Below are positions 53,974 to 64,000 of a stretch of 64,000 nt of DNA, piece by piece. Origin of the DNA: Yamagishiella unicocca (taxonomy: Eukaryota; Chlorophyta; Chlorophyceae; Chlamydomonadales; Volvocaceae); the NCBI GenBank assembly GCA_003116995.1, contig BDSL01000035.1, forward strand, positions 496,001 through 560,000, in the 5' to 3' direction. Below the pieces are notes generated by a model. It did no database searches, was not told the DNA's origin, and saw only the letters and a program-made list of their open reading frames with translations. Each line of letters begins with the position of its first letter. The first letter of the stretch is position 1. Both the position numbers and the translations under genes were made by a program.

Positions 53974-56058
53974 ATGGTCCTGTTATTTATGCGGTTTTCT
54001 CTACTGCGGGGATTCAGTGGACTGGACGGCAGCTTGGCAGCGGCGACGCCTCGTGGACTAGCTGCGCCGCCGGAGGGATTCAGTGGACTGGGCGGCGGCT
54101 TGGCAGCGGCGACACCAGGTGGACTACAGCTTGCCGGGAGCGGAGCTTCTGCCTTCGGCGGGGCGCTGGGCGGCGGCTTGGCAGCGGCGACGCCTCGTGG
54201 ACTAGCTGCGCCGCCGCAGGGGTTCAGTGGACTGGACGGCGGCTTGGCAGCGGCGACACCAGGTGGACTAGCTGCGCCGGCGCTGGGATTCAGTGGACTG
54301 GACGGCGACTTGGCAGCGGCGACGCCTCGTGGACTAGCTGCGCCGCCACAGGGATTCAGTGGACTGGGCGGCGGCTTGGCAGCGGCGACGCCTCGTGGAC
54401 TAGCTGCGCCGCCGCAGGGATTCAGTGGACTGGACGGCGGCTTGGCAGCGGCGACACCAGGTGGACTAGCTGCGCCGGCGCTGGGATTCAGTGGACTGGA
54501 CGGCGGCTTGGCAGCGGCGACGCCTCGTGGACTAGCTGCGCCGCCACAGGGATTCAGTGGACTGGGCGGCGGCTTGGCAGCGGCGACGCCTCGTGGACTA
54601 GCTGCGCCGCCGCAGGGATTCAGTGGACTGGACGGCAGCTTGGCAGCGGCGACGCCTCGTGGACTAGCTGCGCCGCCGGAGGGATTCAGTGGACTGGGCG
54701 GCGGCTTGGCAGCGGCGACACCAGGTGGACTACAGCTTGCCGGGAGCGGAGCTTCTGCCTTCGGCGGGGCGCTGGGCGGCGGCTTGGCAGCGGCGACGCC
54801 TCGTGGACTAGCTGCGCCGCCGCAGGGGTTCAGTGGACTGGACGGCGGCTTGGCAGCGGCGACACCAGGTGGACTAGCTGCGCCGGCGCTGGGATTCAGT
54901 GGACTGGACGGCGACTTGGCAGCGGCGACGCCTCGTGGACTAGCTGCGCCGCCACAGGGATTCAGTGGACTGGGCGGCGGCTTGGCAGCGGCGACGCCTC
55001 GTGGACTAGCTGCGCCGCCGCAGGGATTCAGTGGACTGGACGGCGGCTTGGCAGCGGCGACACCAGGTGGACTAGCTGCGCCGGCGCTGGGATTCAGTGG
55101 ACTGGACGGCGGCTTGGCAGCGGCGACGCCTCGTGGACTAGCTGCGCCGCCACAGGGATTCAGTGGACTGGGCGGCGGCTTGGCAGCGGCGACGCCTCGT
55201 GGACTAGCTGCGCCGCCGCAGGGATTCAGTGGACTGGACGGCGGCTTGGCAGCGGCGACACCAGGTGGACTAGCTGCGCCGGCGCTGGGATTCAGTGGAC
55301 TGGACGGCGACTTGGCAGCGGCAACGCCTCGTGGACTAGCTGCGCCGCCACAGGGATTCAGTGGACTGGGCGGCGGCTTGGCAGCGGCGACGCCTCGTGG
55401 ACTAGCTGCGCCGCCACAGGGATTCAGTGGACTGGGCGGCGGCTTGGCAGCGGCGACGCCTCGTGGACTAGCTGCGCCGCCGCAGGGATTCAGTGGACTG
55501 GACGGCGGCTTGGCAGCGGCGACGCCAGGTGGACTAGCTGCGCCGCCGCAGGGATTCAGTGGACTGGGCGGCGGCTTGGCAGCGGCGACACCAGGTGGAC
55601 TACAGCTTGCCGGGAGCGGAGGTTCTGCCTTCGGCGGGGCGCTGGGCGGCGGCTTGGCAGCGGCGACGCCTCGTGGACTAGCTGCGCCGCCGCTGGGATT
55701 CAGTGGACTGGACGGCGGCTTGGCAGCGGCGACGCCTCGTGGACTAGCTGCGCAGCCGCAGGGATTCAGTGGACTGGACGGCGGCTTGGCAGCACTTTCA
55801 AATCCGGGTTGCAAAAGCCGTTGCAAGAAGCATAAGCTGGTGGAAGGGACCGCTAAGCAGGTGCCCAATGGGTACATGCTTTTCATGCAGGACATGAGGG
55901 CCATTCAGCGGGCTACAGCATCTGCAAGTACAGAGGCCAGTCAGGAGAACACAAAAATGCTGGCCGTACACGGGCTGTCTATCAATGCTGCCCCACCTTT
56001 GGTGATGTCGATACGCAGTGCCGCATGTTACGAGGCAAGGGAGAACGACTGCTTGTAA
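53974..56058 (+). CDS. Repeat protein from a 66-bp array with basic, HMG-like tail
   Basis: An open frame of about 694 residues from ATG 53974. Residues about 13-605 are 22-residue repeats of the form GFSGLDGGLAAATPRGLAAP + PQ, with a recurring variant containing QLAGSGASAFGGALGGG. The non-repetitive C-terminus is GCKSRCKKHKLVEGTAKQ, then VPNGYMLFMQDMRAIQRATA, then a Ser/Glu-rich stretch. The middle piece resembles the first helix of an HMG box (P-x-A-Y-M-L-F-x-x-x-x-R). Because 66 is divisible by three, another plus frame and one minus frame are also open across the array. The plus frame given here is preferred because it runs on into ordinary-looking sequence. It may be the 3' part of the recombinase-like gene upstream. 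Confidence 0.4.
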   Translation: MVLLFMRFSLLRGFSGLDGSLAAATPRGLAAPPEGFSGLGGGLAAATPGGLQLAGSGASAFGGALGGGLAAATPRGLAAPPQGFSGLDGGLAAATPGGLAAPALGFSGLDGDLAAATPRGLAAPPQGFSGLGGGLAAATPRGLAAPPQGFSGLDGGLAAATPGGLAAPALGFSGLDGGLAAATPRGLAAPPQGFSGLGGGLAAATPRGLAAPPQGFSGLDGSLAAATPRGLAAPPEGFSGLGGGLAAATPGGLQLAGSGASAFGGALGGGLAAATPRGLAAPPQGFSGLDGGLAAATPGGLAAPALGFSGLDGDLAAATPRGLAAPPQGFSGLGGGLAAATPRGLAAPPQGFSGLDGGLAAATPGGLAAPALGFSGLDGGLAAATPRGLAAPPQGFSGLGGGLAAATPRGLAAPPQGFSGLDGGLAAATPGGLAAPALGFSGLDGDLAAATPRGLAAPPQGFSGLGGGLAAATPRGLAAPPQGFSGLGGGLAAATPRGLAAPPQGFSGLDGGLAAATPGGLAAPPQGFSGLGGGLAAATPGGLQLAGSGGSAFGGALGGGLAAATPRGLAAPPLGFSGLDGGLAAATPRGLAAQPQGFSGLDGGLAALSNPGCKSRCKKHKLVEGTAKQVPNGYMLFMQDMRAIQRATASASTEASQENTKMLAVHGLSINAAPPLVMSIRSAACYEARENDCL
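54000..55795 (+). repeat. 66-bp tandem array with about 606-bp higher-order period
   Basis: About 27 units of 66 bp, interrupted by a longer variant unit. The block starting GACGGCAGCTTGGCAGC at 54026 recurs at 54632, so the array has also grown in blocks of about 606 bp. Confidence 0.9.
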
Positions 56059-56094
56059 GACGACGCCTTCCCCGCTCAGGGCCGCCGCCCAGTC

Positions 56095-58000
56095 CACTAA
56101 ATCCACCAAACCGCGCCCAATTGATTCCCTATAGTGTAATAAACAGTTGGCCGGGCGGCGGGGATGATCAGATGCAAACCACGGCCGCAAACCCGGGGGG
56201 CCTGGTACACGCGCTCCCAACCCAAGTCAGCCAGCAGGGAGGGGGGAATCGGTCGGCGTGTCGCCGTACGATGCCGGCTGCCAGGACCGCCGCGCCCAAT
56301 TGATTCCCTATAGTATAATAAGCAGTTGGCCGGGCGGCGGGGATGGTCAGATGCAAACCACGGCCGCAAACCCGGGGGGACCTGGTACACACGCTCCCAA
56401 CCCAAGTCAGACAGCAGGGAGGGGGGAATCGGTCGGCGTGTCGCCGTACGATGCCGGCTGCCGGGACCGCCGCGCCCAATCTGTTTCCTATAGTATAATA
56501 AACAGTTGGCCCGGCGGCGGGGATGGTCAGATGCAAACCACGGCCGCAAACCCGGGGGACCTGGTACACACGCTCCCAACCCAAGTCAGCCAGCAGGGAG
56601 GGGGGAATCGGTCGGCGTGTCGCCGTACGATGCCGGCTGCCGGGACCGCCGCGCCCAATTGGTTTCCTATAGTGTTATAAACAGTTGGCCCGGCGGCGGG
56701 GATGGTCAGATGCAAACCACGGCCGCAAACCCGGGGGGACCTGTTACACACGCTCCCAACCCAAGTCAGCCAGCAGGGAGGGGGGAATCGGTCGGCGTGT
56801 CGCCGTACGATGCCGGCTGCCGGGACCGCCGCGCCCAATTGGTTTCCTATAGTATTATAAACAGTTCGCCCGGCGGCGGGGATGGTCAGATGCAAACCAC
56901 GGCCGCAAACCCAGGGGACCTGTTACACACGCTCCCAACCCAAGTCAGCCAGCAGGGAGGGGGGAATCGGTCGGCGTGTCGCCGTACAATGCCGGCTGCC
57001 AGGACCGCCGCGCCCAATTGATTTCCTATAATATAATAAGCAGTTGGCCCGGCGGCGGGGATGGTCAGATGCAAACCACGGCCGCAAACCCGGGGGACCT
57101 GGTACACACGCTCCCAACCCAAGTCAGGCAGCAGGGAGGGGGGAATCGGTCGGCGTGTCGCCGTACGATGCCGGCTGCCGGGACCGCCGCGCCCAATTGG
57201 TTTCCTATAGTGTTATAAACAGTTGGCCCGGCGGCGGGGATGGTCAGATGCAAACCACGGCCGCAAACCCGGGGGGACCTGTTACACACGCTCCCAACCC
57301 AAGTCAGCCAGCAGGGAGGGGGGAATCGGTCGGCGTGTCGCCGTACGATGCCGGCTGCCGGGACCGCCGCGCCCAATTGGTTTCCTATAGTATTATAAAC
57401 AGTTCGCCCGGCGGCGGGGATGGTCAGATGCAAACCACGGCCGCAAACCCAGGGGACCTGTTACACACGCTCCCAACCCAAGTCAGCCAGCAGGGAGGGG
57501 GGAATCGGTCGGCGTGTCGCCGTACAATGCCGGCTGCCAGGACCGCCGCGCCCAATTGATTTCCTATAATATAATAAGCAGTTGGCCCGGCGGCGGGGAT
57601 GGTCAGATGCAAACCACGGCCGCAAACCCGGGGGACCTGGTACACACGCTCCCAACCCAAGTCAGCCAGCAGGGAGGGGGGAATCGGTCGGCGTGTCGCC
57701 GTACGATGCCGGCTGCCAGGACCGCCGCGCCCAATTGGTTTCCTATAGTATAATAAACAGTTGGACCGGCGGCGGGGATGGTCAGATGCAAACCACGGCC
57801 GCAAACCCGGGGGACCTGGTACACACGCTCCCAACCCAAGTCAGCCAGCAGGGAGGGGGGAATCGGTCGGCGTGTCGCCGTACGATGCCGGCTGCCAGGA
57901 CCGCCGCGCCCAATTGGTTTCCTATAGTATAATAAACAGTTGGACCGGCGGCGGGGATGGTCAGATGCAAACCACGGCCGCAAACTCGGGGGACCTGGTA
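56095..58000 (+). repeat. 179-bp tandem array with a three-unit higher-order repeat
   Basis: Between ten and eleven units, each with CGCCCAATTG(G/A)TTTCCTATA, a TATAATAA/TATTATAAA word, CAGATGCAAACCACGGCCGC and CTCCCAACCCAAGTCAG. The variants GTGTTATA, GTATTATA and ATATAATA follow in that order twice (from 56668 and from 57206), a three-unit period of about 538 bp. The last two units before 58000 are near-identical. There is no continuous reading frame. Confidence 0.9.
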
Positions 58001-58249
58001 CACACGCTCACTCGTGGCAATCACAGCCTACAGCCGCAGCCAGTGCGTTTCGCCATGTCGTCGCCATCCACTTGACTGGCGTGCGCGTGGCTGATTGCGG
58101 GCCCGTCTTATGACGCGTTTCTTCAGGGTGGGGACGGTGGGGGGGTGTTGGAGGAGGGGCGTGTGCCCTTGACGCGTCTCTTCGAGGCTTGCCTGTGCCC
58201 TTGTCTGCTGGTTCAGCCCCGGCTGTCATTTAGTGAGGTCCGGAATGTA

Positions 58250-59637
58250 ATAATATGGATATCGCCATCAATATGCATCGTTTCCATGATATGGTCGCGA
58301 TGTACGGCGAGCAGGGATAAACCTATCAGGCCCAGCTCTTCGCAACTTCGCGTGCTCGCTGTACGCATCATTTCCTCGTAATTGTTTGTGGATGTCGCCG
58401 TCGGTCGCGTCGTCTCTACGGTAAAAAGCAGGCGAGCATGGTCGCGATGTACGGCGAGCAGGGATAAGCCTATCAGGCCCAACTCTCATCAACTTCACGT
58501 GCTCGCTGTACGCATCAATTCCTTGTAATATTACGTGGATGTCGCCGTCGGTCGCGTCGTCTCTACGGTAAAAAGCAGGCGAGCATGGTCGCGATGTACG
58601 GCGAGCAGGGATAAGCCTATCAGGCCCAACTCTCATCAACTTCACGTGCTCGCTGTACGCATCATTTCCTCGTAATTGTTTGTGGATGTCGCCGTCGGTC
58701 GCGTCGTCTCTACGGTAAAAAGCAGGCGAGCATGGTCGCGATGTACGGCGAGCAGGGATAAGCCTATCAGGGCCAGCTCTTCGCAACTTCGCGTGCTCGC
58801 TGTACACATCATTTCCTCGTAATTGTTTGTGGATGTCACCGTCGGTCGCGTCGTCTCTACGGTAAAAAGCAGGGGAGCATGGTCACCATGTACGGCGAGC
58901 AGGGATAAGCCTATCAGGCCCAACTCTCATCAACTTCACGTGCTCGCTGTACGCATCAATTCCTTGTAATATTACGTGGATGTCGCCGTCAGTCGCGTCG
59001 TCTCTACGGTAAAAAGCAGGAGAGCATGGTCGCGATGTACGGCGAGCAGGGATAAGCCTATCAGGGCCAGCTCTTCGCAAGTTCGCGTGCTCGCTGTACG
59101 CATCATTTCCTCGTAATTGTTTGTGGATGTCGCCGTCGGTCGCGTCGTCTCTACGGTAAAAAGCAGGCGAGCATGGTCGCGATGTACGGCGAGCAGGGAT
59201 AAGCCTATCAGGGCCAGCTCTTCGCAAGTTCGCGTGCTCGCTGTACGCATCATATCCTCGTAATTGTTTGTGGATGTCGCCGTCGGTCGCGTCGTCTCTA
59301 CGGTAAAAAGCAGGCGAGCATGGTCGCGATGTACGGCGAGCAGGGATAAGCCTATCAGGGCCAGCTCTTCGCAACTTCGCGTGCTCGCTGTACGCATCAT
59401 TTCCTCGTAATTGTTTGTGGATGTCGCCGTCGGTCGCGTCGTCTCTACGGTAAAAAGCAGGGGAGCATGGTCACCATGTACGGCGAGCAGGGATAAGCCT
59501 ATCAGGCCCAGCTCTCAGCAACTTCACGTGCTCGCTGTACGCATCAATTCCTTGTAATATTACTTGGATGTCGCTATCGGTCGCATCGTCTCCATGGCAA
59601 AAAGCAGGAGAGCATGGTCGCCATGTACTGCGAGCAG
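58250..59637 (-). repeat. Right subterminal 148-bp satellite (inverted relative to the left array)
   Basis: About nine units of 147-149 bp, each with GTACGGCGAGCAGGGATAAG, the reverse complement of the left array's word. The array is longer than the left one. Confidence 0.9.
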
Positions 59638-59954
59638 TTATTATTTACCTTTACCCATACTAAGGCCAAATGGATAGCTTTCATGTCGCATGAAAAGCCT
59701 GACTTACAGCGTTTACAATAGCCCAGTTATGTCCTTGGAGCGCTCTCATTTCGGAAGTCAACGTGGTGCTGCAGCCCTGAACAGCTAGACCCTTGTTCGC
59801 TGTCCATTGACCTTGCTCGCGACATGTGTCGAAAGGGACCATTGCAAATATGCATCCAGATAATTATAACGGCGTAATATGAATGTTTGCTCGCTGCACG
59901 GTGAACCGGTAATTAACAAAGCATGCTCGTTGCAGGCTGACCAGTCCGGTCGCT
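59638..59954 (-). repeat. Right terminal inverted repeat, unique part
   Basis: Reverse-complement partner of 51886-52206; the outermost matching bases read GGACCATT...CCGGTCGCT toward 59954. Confidence 0.9.
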
Positions 59955-60799
59955 GCCTCCTCGCTCGCCTGCTGTTTCACATGTGGCTCTTATACGTACA
60001 TGTGTATATAATAAACGCTCCGTCGCTGCATGCTAAACAGCGAGTATATACACATGTAAGCCACATGTTTAGTGTACACGCTGTTTAACTTGGGATATAT
60101 CAGCCCACAGACGACAGCTGGTCTAAGTTGATTGTTTAGCTCTTATTGTTGCCGTGGCGGCCCTTCACATATTACAACCACGTCTTCTTCGGTGTAAGGC
60201 GATGTGCGTGCCCGATGGTTCTGCGTGCCTCACCCACCGCCGTAACGTGTACTATGAACTGACAACTGAACGACCTAAACAACCAACTTGAACTAACCAG
60301 CTGTCTATAGTTGGGCTGATGGATTGCTCGGTATCCGTGAGTAATGCTCCTACATACATACCGGTGCCGTGCACGGAGGCGGCATGGAGCGATATGCGAT
60401 GGATGAGCCAAACCCAACGGGCTATGAACCTGTACAGCATTACCGATATTGTAGATAAACAGTACAATATTGAGCAGGTTCAAATCAATTTAAAGCTGTT
60501 TGCTCGCGAGCGATCGGTAGGCCTACCTAGGTATGGGCCAGCCATCCAGCTTGGCGCATAAACCGAAGCAGGTAGATAGATAGCTAGGAATGAAGCGTTG
60601 AGTATTATTGGTACATTATTAGGAAGAGAAGCAATGAAGTAAACCTCTGTGGCCACGAAAGTAGCAGCGCCCGGAGGGTGGCAACGGCGGAGACAGCGTC
60701 CCTCCGTGCTATAACACAGCCCAATCCGCCGAATTCGACTCTTCATACTGCTATAGCAATATAGCATACTAGCTAGTGGTCCTGGAGCGAGCGAAGGAA
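59955..60799. other. Region between the element and protease copy 2
   Basis: An imperfect long hairpin lies at 59978-60067 just outside the element. Bases 60070-60800 hold no recognised gene. Homology to the downstream side of protease copy 1 begins at about 60800. Confidence 0.45.
59978..60067. repeat. Imperfect palindrome adjacent to the right end of the element
   Basis: CATGTGGCT and TACATGTGTATATA on the left pair with TATATACACATGTA and AGCCACATG on the right. An 8-base bulge sits in the left arm, around a centre containing GCATGC. Confidence 0.8.
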
Positions 60800-61130
60800 C
60801 TAATTAACGTGGCGATGACCCGATTACGCGAGGTCCACTACTCAATTCTATCCAGGCAGACGCTCTACTACAGCGCCCTGAAGTAAGCTTGCTTGCTTGT
60901 TTAAACGCACGTACGTATCATCTTTTCCTTCCGGAGTGCTATCGAGCCACCTGAAACATGAAGCCAACTGAGCGAGGCTTCCAATCAACCAATTGCTTAT
61001 ACGACTAGCGACGGTCCACCGACGACCGCAAAATTCGGCAGTATACCAAGTTCCGTACATTGCTGTACATACCCCTGCGCATCCAAATTCCTTTACTTAT
61101 TTATTTAACAATAGCTATCTACGTACGTAG

Positions 61131-63485
61131 CTAGCGGCCAGCGTTCGCTACTGCCGCCGCCGCCTCCTCGTCGACTAACACGATGACCGGTGCGCTTGTG
61201 ATGCCGCAGTCGTTGCCGTTGACGCCATTGCGAGTGATTTTGAAGTAGCTGGTCGAGCGTGTAGCATGGGCAGGCAGGGAGGCGGGCCGATAAGTAAGGC
61301 GCAACAATCAAAACAAACGTTGGCTCGTTTTTGGAGCAGTGACGGATACATAGCGGTGGTGGACAGCAGCGCAGGTATCTTACTGCTGATAACGGCGGGC
61401 CAGCGAGCGAGCATACATTGATTGATCTATCGATCTGTATGTGGTATCTGCTCTCATCTGCAGCTAAGCCAGCAGCACGACCGTCCGTCTTCCGTCTAGC
61501 AAAGCTACCCGATGTGCCCGATGGTTCGGCCTGTTGGTCTGGAACCCACTACGTACTGTAACATCTGTTACTACTGTGCCGATCAAGGTAATACACGAAG
61601 TCGCCCGTACATCGCCTTTACAATTTTTGTTCTCTTCCGCCCGCCCGGCGCCTCACCCGCCCAGGCCCCAGAACTTGGACCAGCTGCGATCGATGTATGG
61701 TACGTAGCGGTTCGTAACAGGCCGCAGTGCACAGCAGAGACCGGGGCGGTGGAAGCAGCAGCAGGTAGGAAAGGTAGGGGAAGTACGTAGCGTCAAGCAA
61801 CCGTACATCATCAGCAAGAGTAGGAATGTTAGTTTGGCGCACTACTCCCGACGTACGGTGCACCTCTGTCCGCGGCGTATGTGTACGTACTATATGGGGG
61901 ATGAAGGTGTATGTCGACGAAAACCACAGTACCCTCAAATGCCCCCAGCCCTGCCTAACACCGCCGCGTGTGTTGTATCTGTCCTGGAATGTATCATGAA
62001 AGATGGTTCTGTCTTCCATCTGCTCGCGAGACTTTTTCTGTTAAGGTCATGATACAACAGCGTGTACGTATGCATGTACCTGTTCTTGACCAGCCAGTAG
62101 TCAAGCCCGTCTTCGGTGGTGCCATAGCCCATCAACAGGACGACATGGTCCGATGTATCATAGCTCTGTATGTACAAAGATATGTGTGGGCATGTTGGCT
62201 GTAAGCTGGCATACATAACATGCCAAATTACAGCAGCACGGCATAAGCAAGCCTACCTAGATAAGCTGTATATATATACCCTCCGTATTATACAGTAGTT
62301 TCCTTATCAGCAGTTCCCCTTTGCAGTTCCCTTCTTATGTACAGAAGTGCAAGCAGCACCACCAAATAGGGACTAAATTAACCGATGATGACTCTATTTA
62401 GCTACGTAGGAAACCCCCATAAGCTGTGACTTGTATACCTAATATATGCTGGCGGATGGCGGCTGTCCCGTTCTCCATCCACTACTACTTATCCATGATG
62501 GTGGACGGAACGGACCTGTTGCCTCCTCGAGATCCACGACCTACCTGGGGGCACTCTGGGTTGTAGTAGACCCCATCCGAGTAGAACTGGAAGGACTGCT
62601 CCCCCGCATACATGACCACGGCAATGGGGCCTTTCAGGTGGACAGCCTCCATCAGGGCCTTGGTGTCGTTGGCCGGAACGCTCATGTAACCGGAAAAGCG
62701 GCCGGTCAGGGGCGCGGGCTTAACCTTCTTGGACAAGCGAGTCGGGGATGAGCTTGAAGCCGCCGAGGAATTTTGGGGCGAGAATTCAGGGCCCCTGCAT
62801 ATGCCGTTCTGTCCAATGTACGGGTAGTCCGTCTCCTGGGCGATACCTCCGGAGTCCACCACGTACTGCACGGCGCTGTATATGTCGCCTGACAGACGAT
62901 CGTGATGTTTGCATGACGGACAAGAAGAAGGTAGGTGAATGAGGAAGACGTAGGGTTAGTCCGTACGTAATAAGCGAGGCAAGCGCATCAAATCCCAACG
63001 TCCCATCCAATCCCGAATAAATTTCAGTTTCATGATGAAACCTGAGACTTAAAACTAGATAGGTAGACTGCGGCGACCTACCCCGCCCAAACCATAACAC
63101 ACGCGTACACGTACACCAACTGAATGAAGTTGTGCGACTGCTGCCCTGCTGCCTGCGTGCTGCTAAGTAAACGCAGCCCGGTTCCCGCCGTGCTCGCGCG
63201 CACCGTCGCCTCACCTCCAAAGCACCCACCAACGTCATAGTTCCAGGCGCAGTCCACCAGCTGCTGCTCACTGAACGACAGGGACTGGCCTGTGGGGAGG
63301 CGGGTGGTGGGCGGGAGCGAGGGCGGCGGGAGGTAGAGAAGGCAGGAACCGGGTGCGTGCGTGGCAAGGAGTGGGTACCTACGTCCGTACGTATCATCAC
63401 ATGCGCGAGAATACACCCGCGCCTACGTATACGTACCTGTTGCCAAGTACCATGCGGCCTGCATGGCGCCAGCAGTGCTGTGTGC
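61131..63485 (-). CDS. Papain-like cysteine protease (C1A family), copy 2, 5' end outside window
   Basis: Inverted paralogue of the gene at 1-4809. Exons 63485-63437, 63289-63215, 62888-62545, 62165-62080, 61683-61657 and 61248-61131 have the same lengths and phases as in copy 1, except the last (118 against 121 bases, one Ala codon fewer). It reads AHSTAGAMQAAWYLATG, FSEQQLVDCAWNYDVGGCFG, GDIYSAVQYVVDSGG, the long exon with YMSVPANDTKALMEAVHLKG, SDHVVLLMGYGTTEDGLDYW with the catalytic His, VKNSWSKFWGLGG with the catalytic Asn, and the CGI-containing end. The exon with the catalytic Cys would lie beyond 64000. No stop or frameshift is seen, so it looks functional. Intron and 3' flank also match copy 1, so the duplication covers the locus and not only the exons. 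Confidence 0.85.
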
Positions 63486-63865
63486 CTGCGTTGAAAAAAC
63501 AACATTGCTAGAGAATTATTGCTACGTACTGGTATATCGTTGCTTGTTGCTTCATCCGTCTATCTGTAGCGCTACGTCATGGGTAGTATCGTACCAAGCA
63601 ATCAACGGGTCATAGCTTGTAATAAAAATAATCATCAATGGCTGGTACAAAAAATCTATTTCTTGCTTGGCTTTTCATACTACGTACTTGGCCCCCAAAT
63701 CCAGAAAAAGGAGGTAGGAATGTATGATCAAATAATCCGCCAGTAAAAACTCCGCTAGCTAAGAAACAGCTAACAACGAAGTGTGTCTGCAGCTGCGCAA
63801 TTTAAGCAGTTAAGAAGGAATCCTTAAGTTAGGGCTAGCATGCACACATACCGGGTAAGGATTTT

Positions 63866-63963
63866 GCTAAGAAGGGCGGCACCGGCAGCTTCTTAGCACT
63901 GAAGTTACTAAGTAAAGGCAATGCCCCTTACTGCGTAGCTTAAGGTTTTTCTTAGCTAAGAAA
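63866..63963. repeat. Cluster of short palindromes at the window's right end
   Basis: GCTAAGAAG...CTTCTTAGC (63866-63897) and the perfect TTTCTTAGCTAAGAAA (63948-63963), both built from the same CTTAGC/GCTAAG words. They lie in what should be the intron before the 63485 exon. This may be the end of a small foldback element. Confidence 0.55.
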
Positions 63964-64000
63964 GCGTTACGCCGCTTTTTATTTGTGCAGCGTAACGTTA

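Larger units (their letters stand above)
51886..59954. mobile_element. 8.07-kb element with long terminal inverted repeats and subterminal satellites
   Basis: The outer ends are inverted copies. 51886-52206 matches the reverse complement of 59638-59954 nearly base for base, starting AGCGACCGGACTGGTCAGCC. Each unique end is followed inward by tandem 148-bp units, oppositely oriented on the two sides (52207-53080 and about 58250-59637). The interior holds a recombinase-like N-terminal segment (53325-53694), a 66-bp coding array (about 54000-55795) with a short tail ORF, and a 179-bp array (56095-58000). No target-site duplication is seen (CAGTA left, GCCTC right). This fits an element moved by a tyrosine recombinase, or a decayed one. 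No reverse transcriptase and no DDE transposase were recognised, so it is probably non-autonomous. Volvox is known to carry the tyrosine-recombinase retroelement Kangaroo; a relation is possible but not shown. Confidence 0.7.

Noticed and set aside
53664..55835. Second plus frame (723 residues, WTGRRLGSGDASW repeats) through the 66-bp array
   Set aside because: Open because the repeat length is a multiple of three; it ends soon after the array with no sensible C-terminus.
53910..55904. Minus frame (664 residues, SSPLNPCGGAASP repeats)
   Set aside because: Same cause; no flanking coding signal.
56097..58075. Many 60-170 residue ORFs in the 179-bp array
   Set aside because: The unit length is not a multiple of three, so every frame is broken and re-opened; no single product.
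52207..59637. Tandem arrays considered as a CRISPR array
   Set aside because: Units are long, contiguous and without spacers, and the genome is eukaryotic.

Overview
The window looks like nuclear DNA of a volvocine green alga (Volvox, Pleodorina, Eudorina or Chlamydomonas relatives). The reasons are many short exons with GT-AG introns, GC-rich coding with long Gly/Ala/Gln/Pro runs, TGTAA polyadenylation signals, TTTTAGGG-type telomere-like motifs and very frequent GTAC words. The species cannot be named from the sequence. All gene models below were built by joining exons by eye on phase and splice sites. Frames close exactly across every junction I give, but no transcript evidence was available.

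Layout. 1-4809 (+): papain-family cysteine protease, copy 1, 5' end outside the window. 4864-7079: no gene, with a decayed Ty3-type integrase/chromodomain remnant. 7080-9930 (+): F-box/LRR-like protein. 9931-13762: no supported gene. 13763-17423 (-): PKA-like AGC kinase, seven exons, complete. 20153-25673 (-): 864-residue low-complexity coiled-coil protein, six exons. 27348-33960 (+): large protein with three GYF-like segments. 37129-37961 (-): RidA/YjgF enamine deaminase with a transit-type leader. 38887-41590 (+): DUF4864-like protein. 42625-50566 (+): a single 12-exon gene that fuses an Ldh_2-family dehydrogenase to cystathionine beta-lyase. 51886-59954: one mobile element with long terminal inverted repeats, subterminal 148-bp satellites, a tyrosine-recombinase-like N-terminal segment, a 66-bp coding array and a 179-bp array. 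61131-63485 (-): cysteine protease copy 2, an inverted partner of the first gene.

Links between genes. Cystathionine beta-lyase releases homocysteine, ammonia and pyruvate through a 2-aminoacrylate/2-iminopropanoate intermediate. RidA deaminates that intermediate, and Ldh_2-family enzymes reduce 2-oxo acids or cyclic imines. All three activities lie within 13.5 kb, two of them in one polypeptide. The metabolic link is inference.

The observations I rate highest are the Ldh_2-CBL fusion; the satellite-ended inverted-repeat element; the repeat family that recurs just inside splice sites of four genes, sometimes as inverted arms at both ends of one intron (introner-like); and the inverted protease duplication about 56 kb apart.
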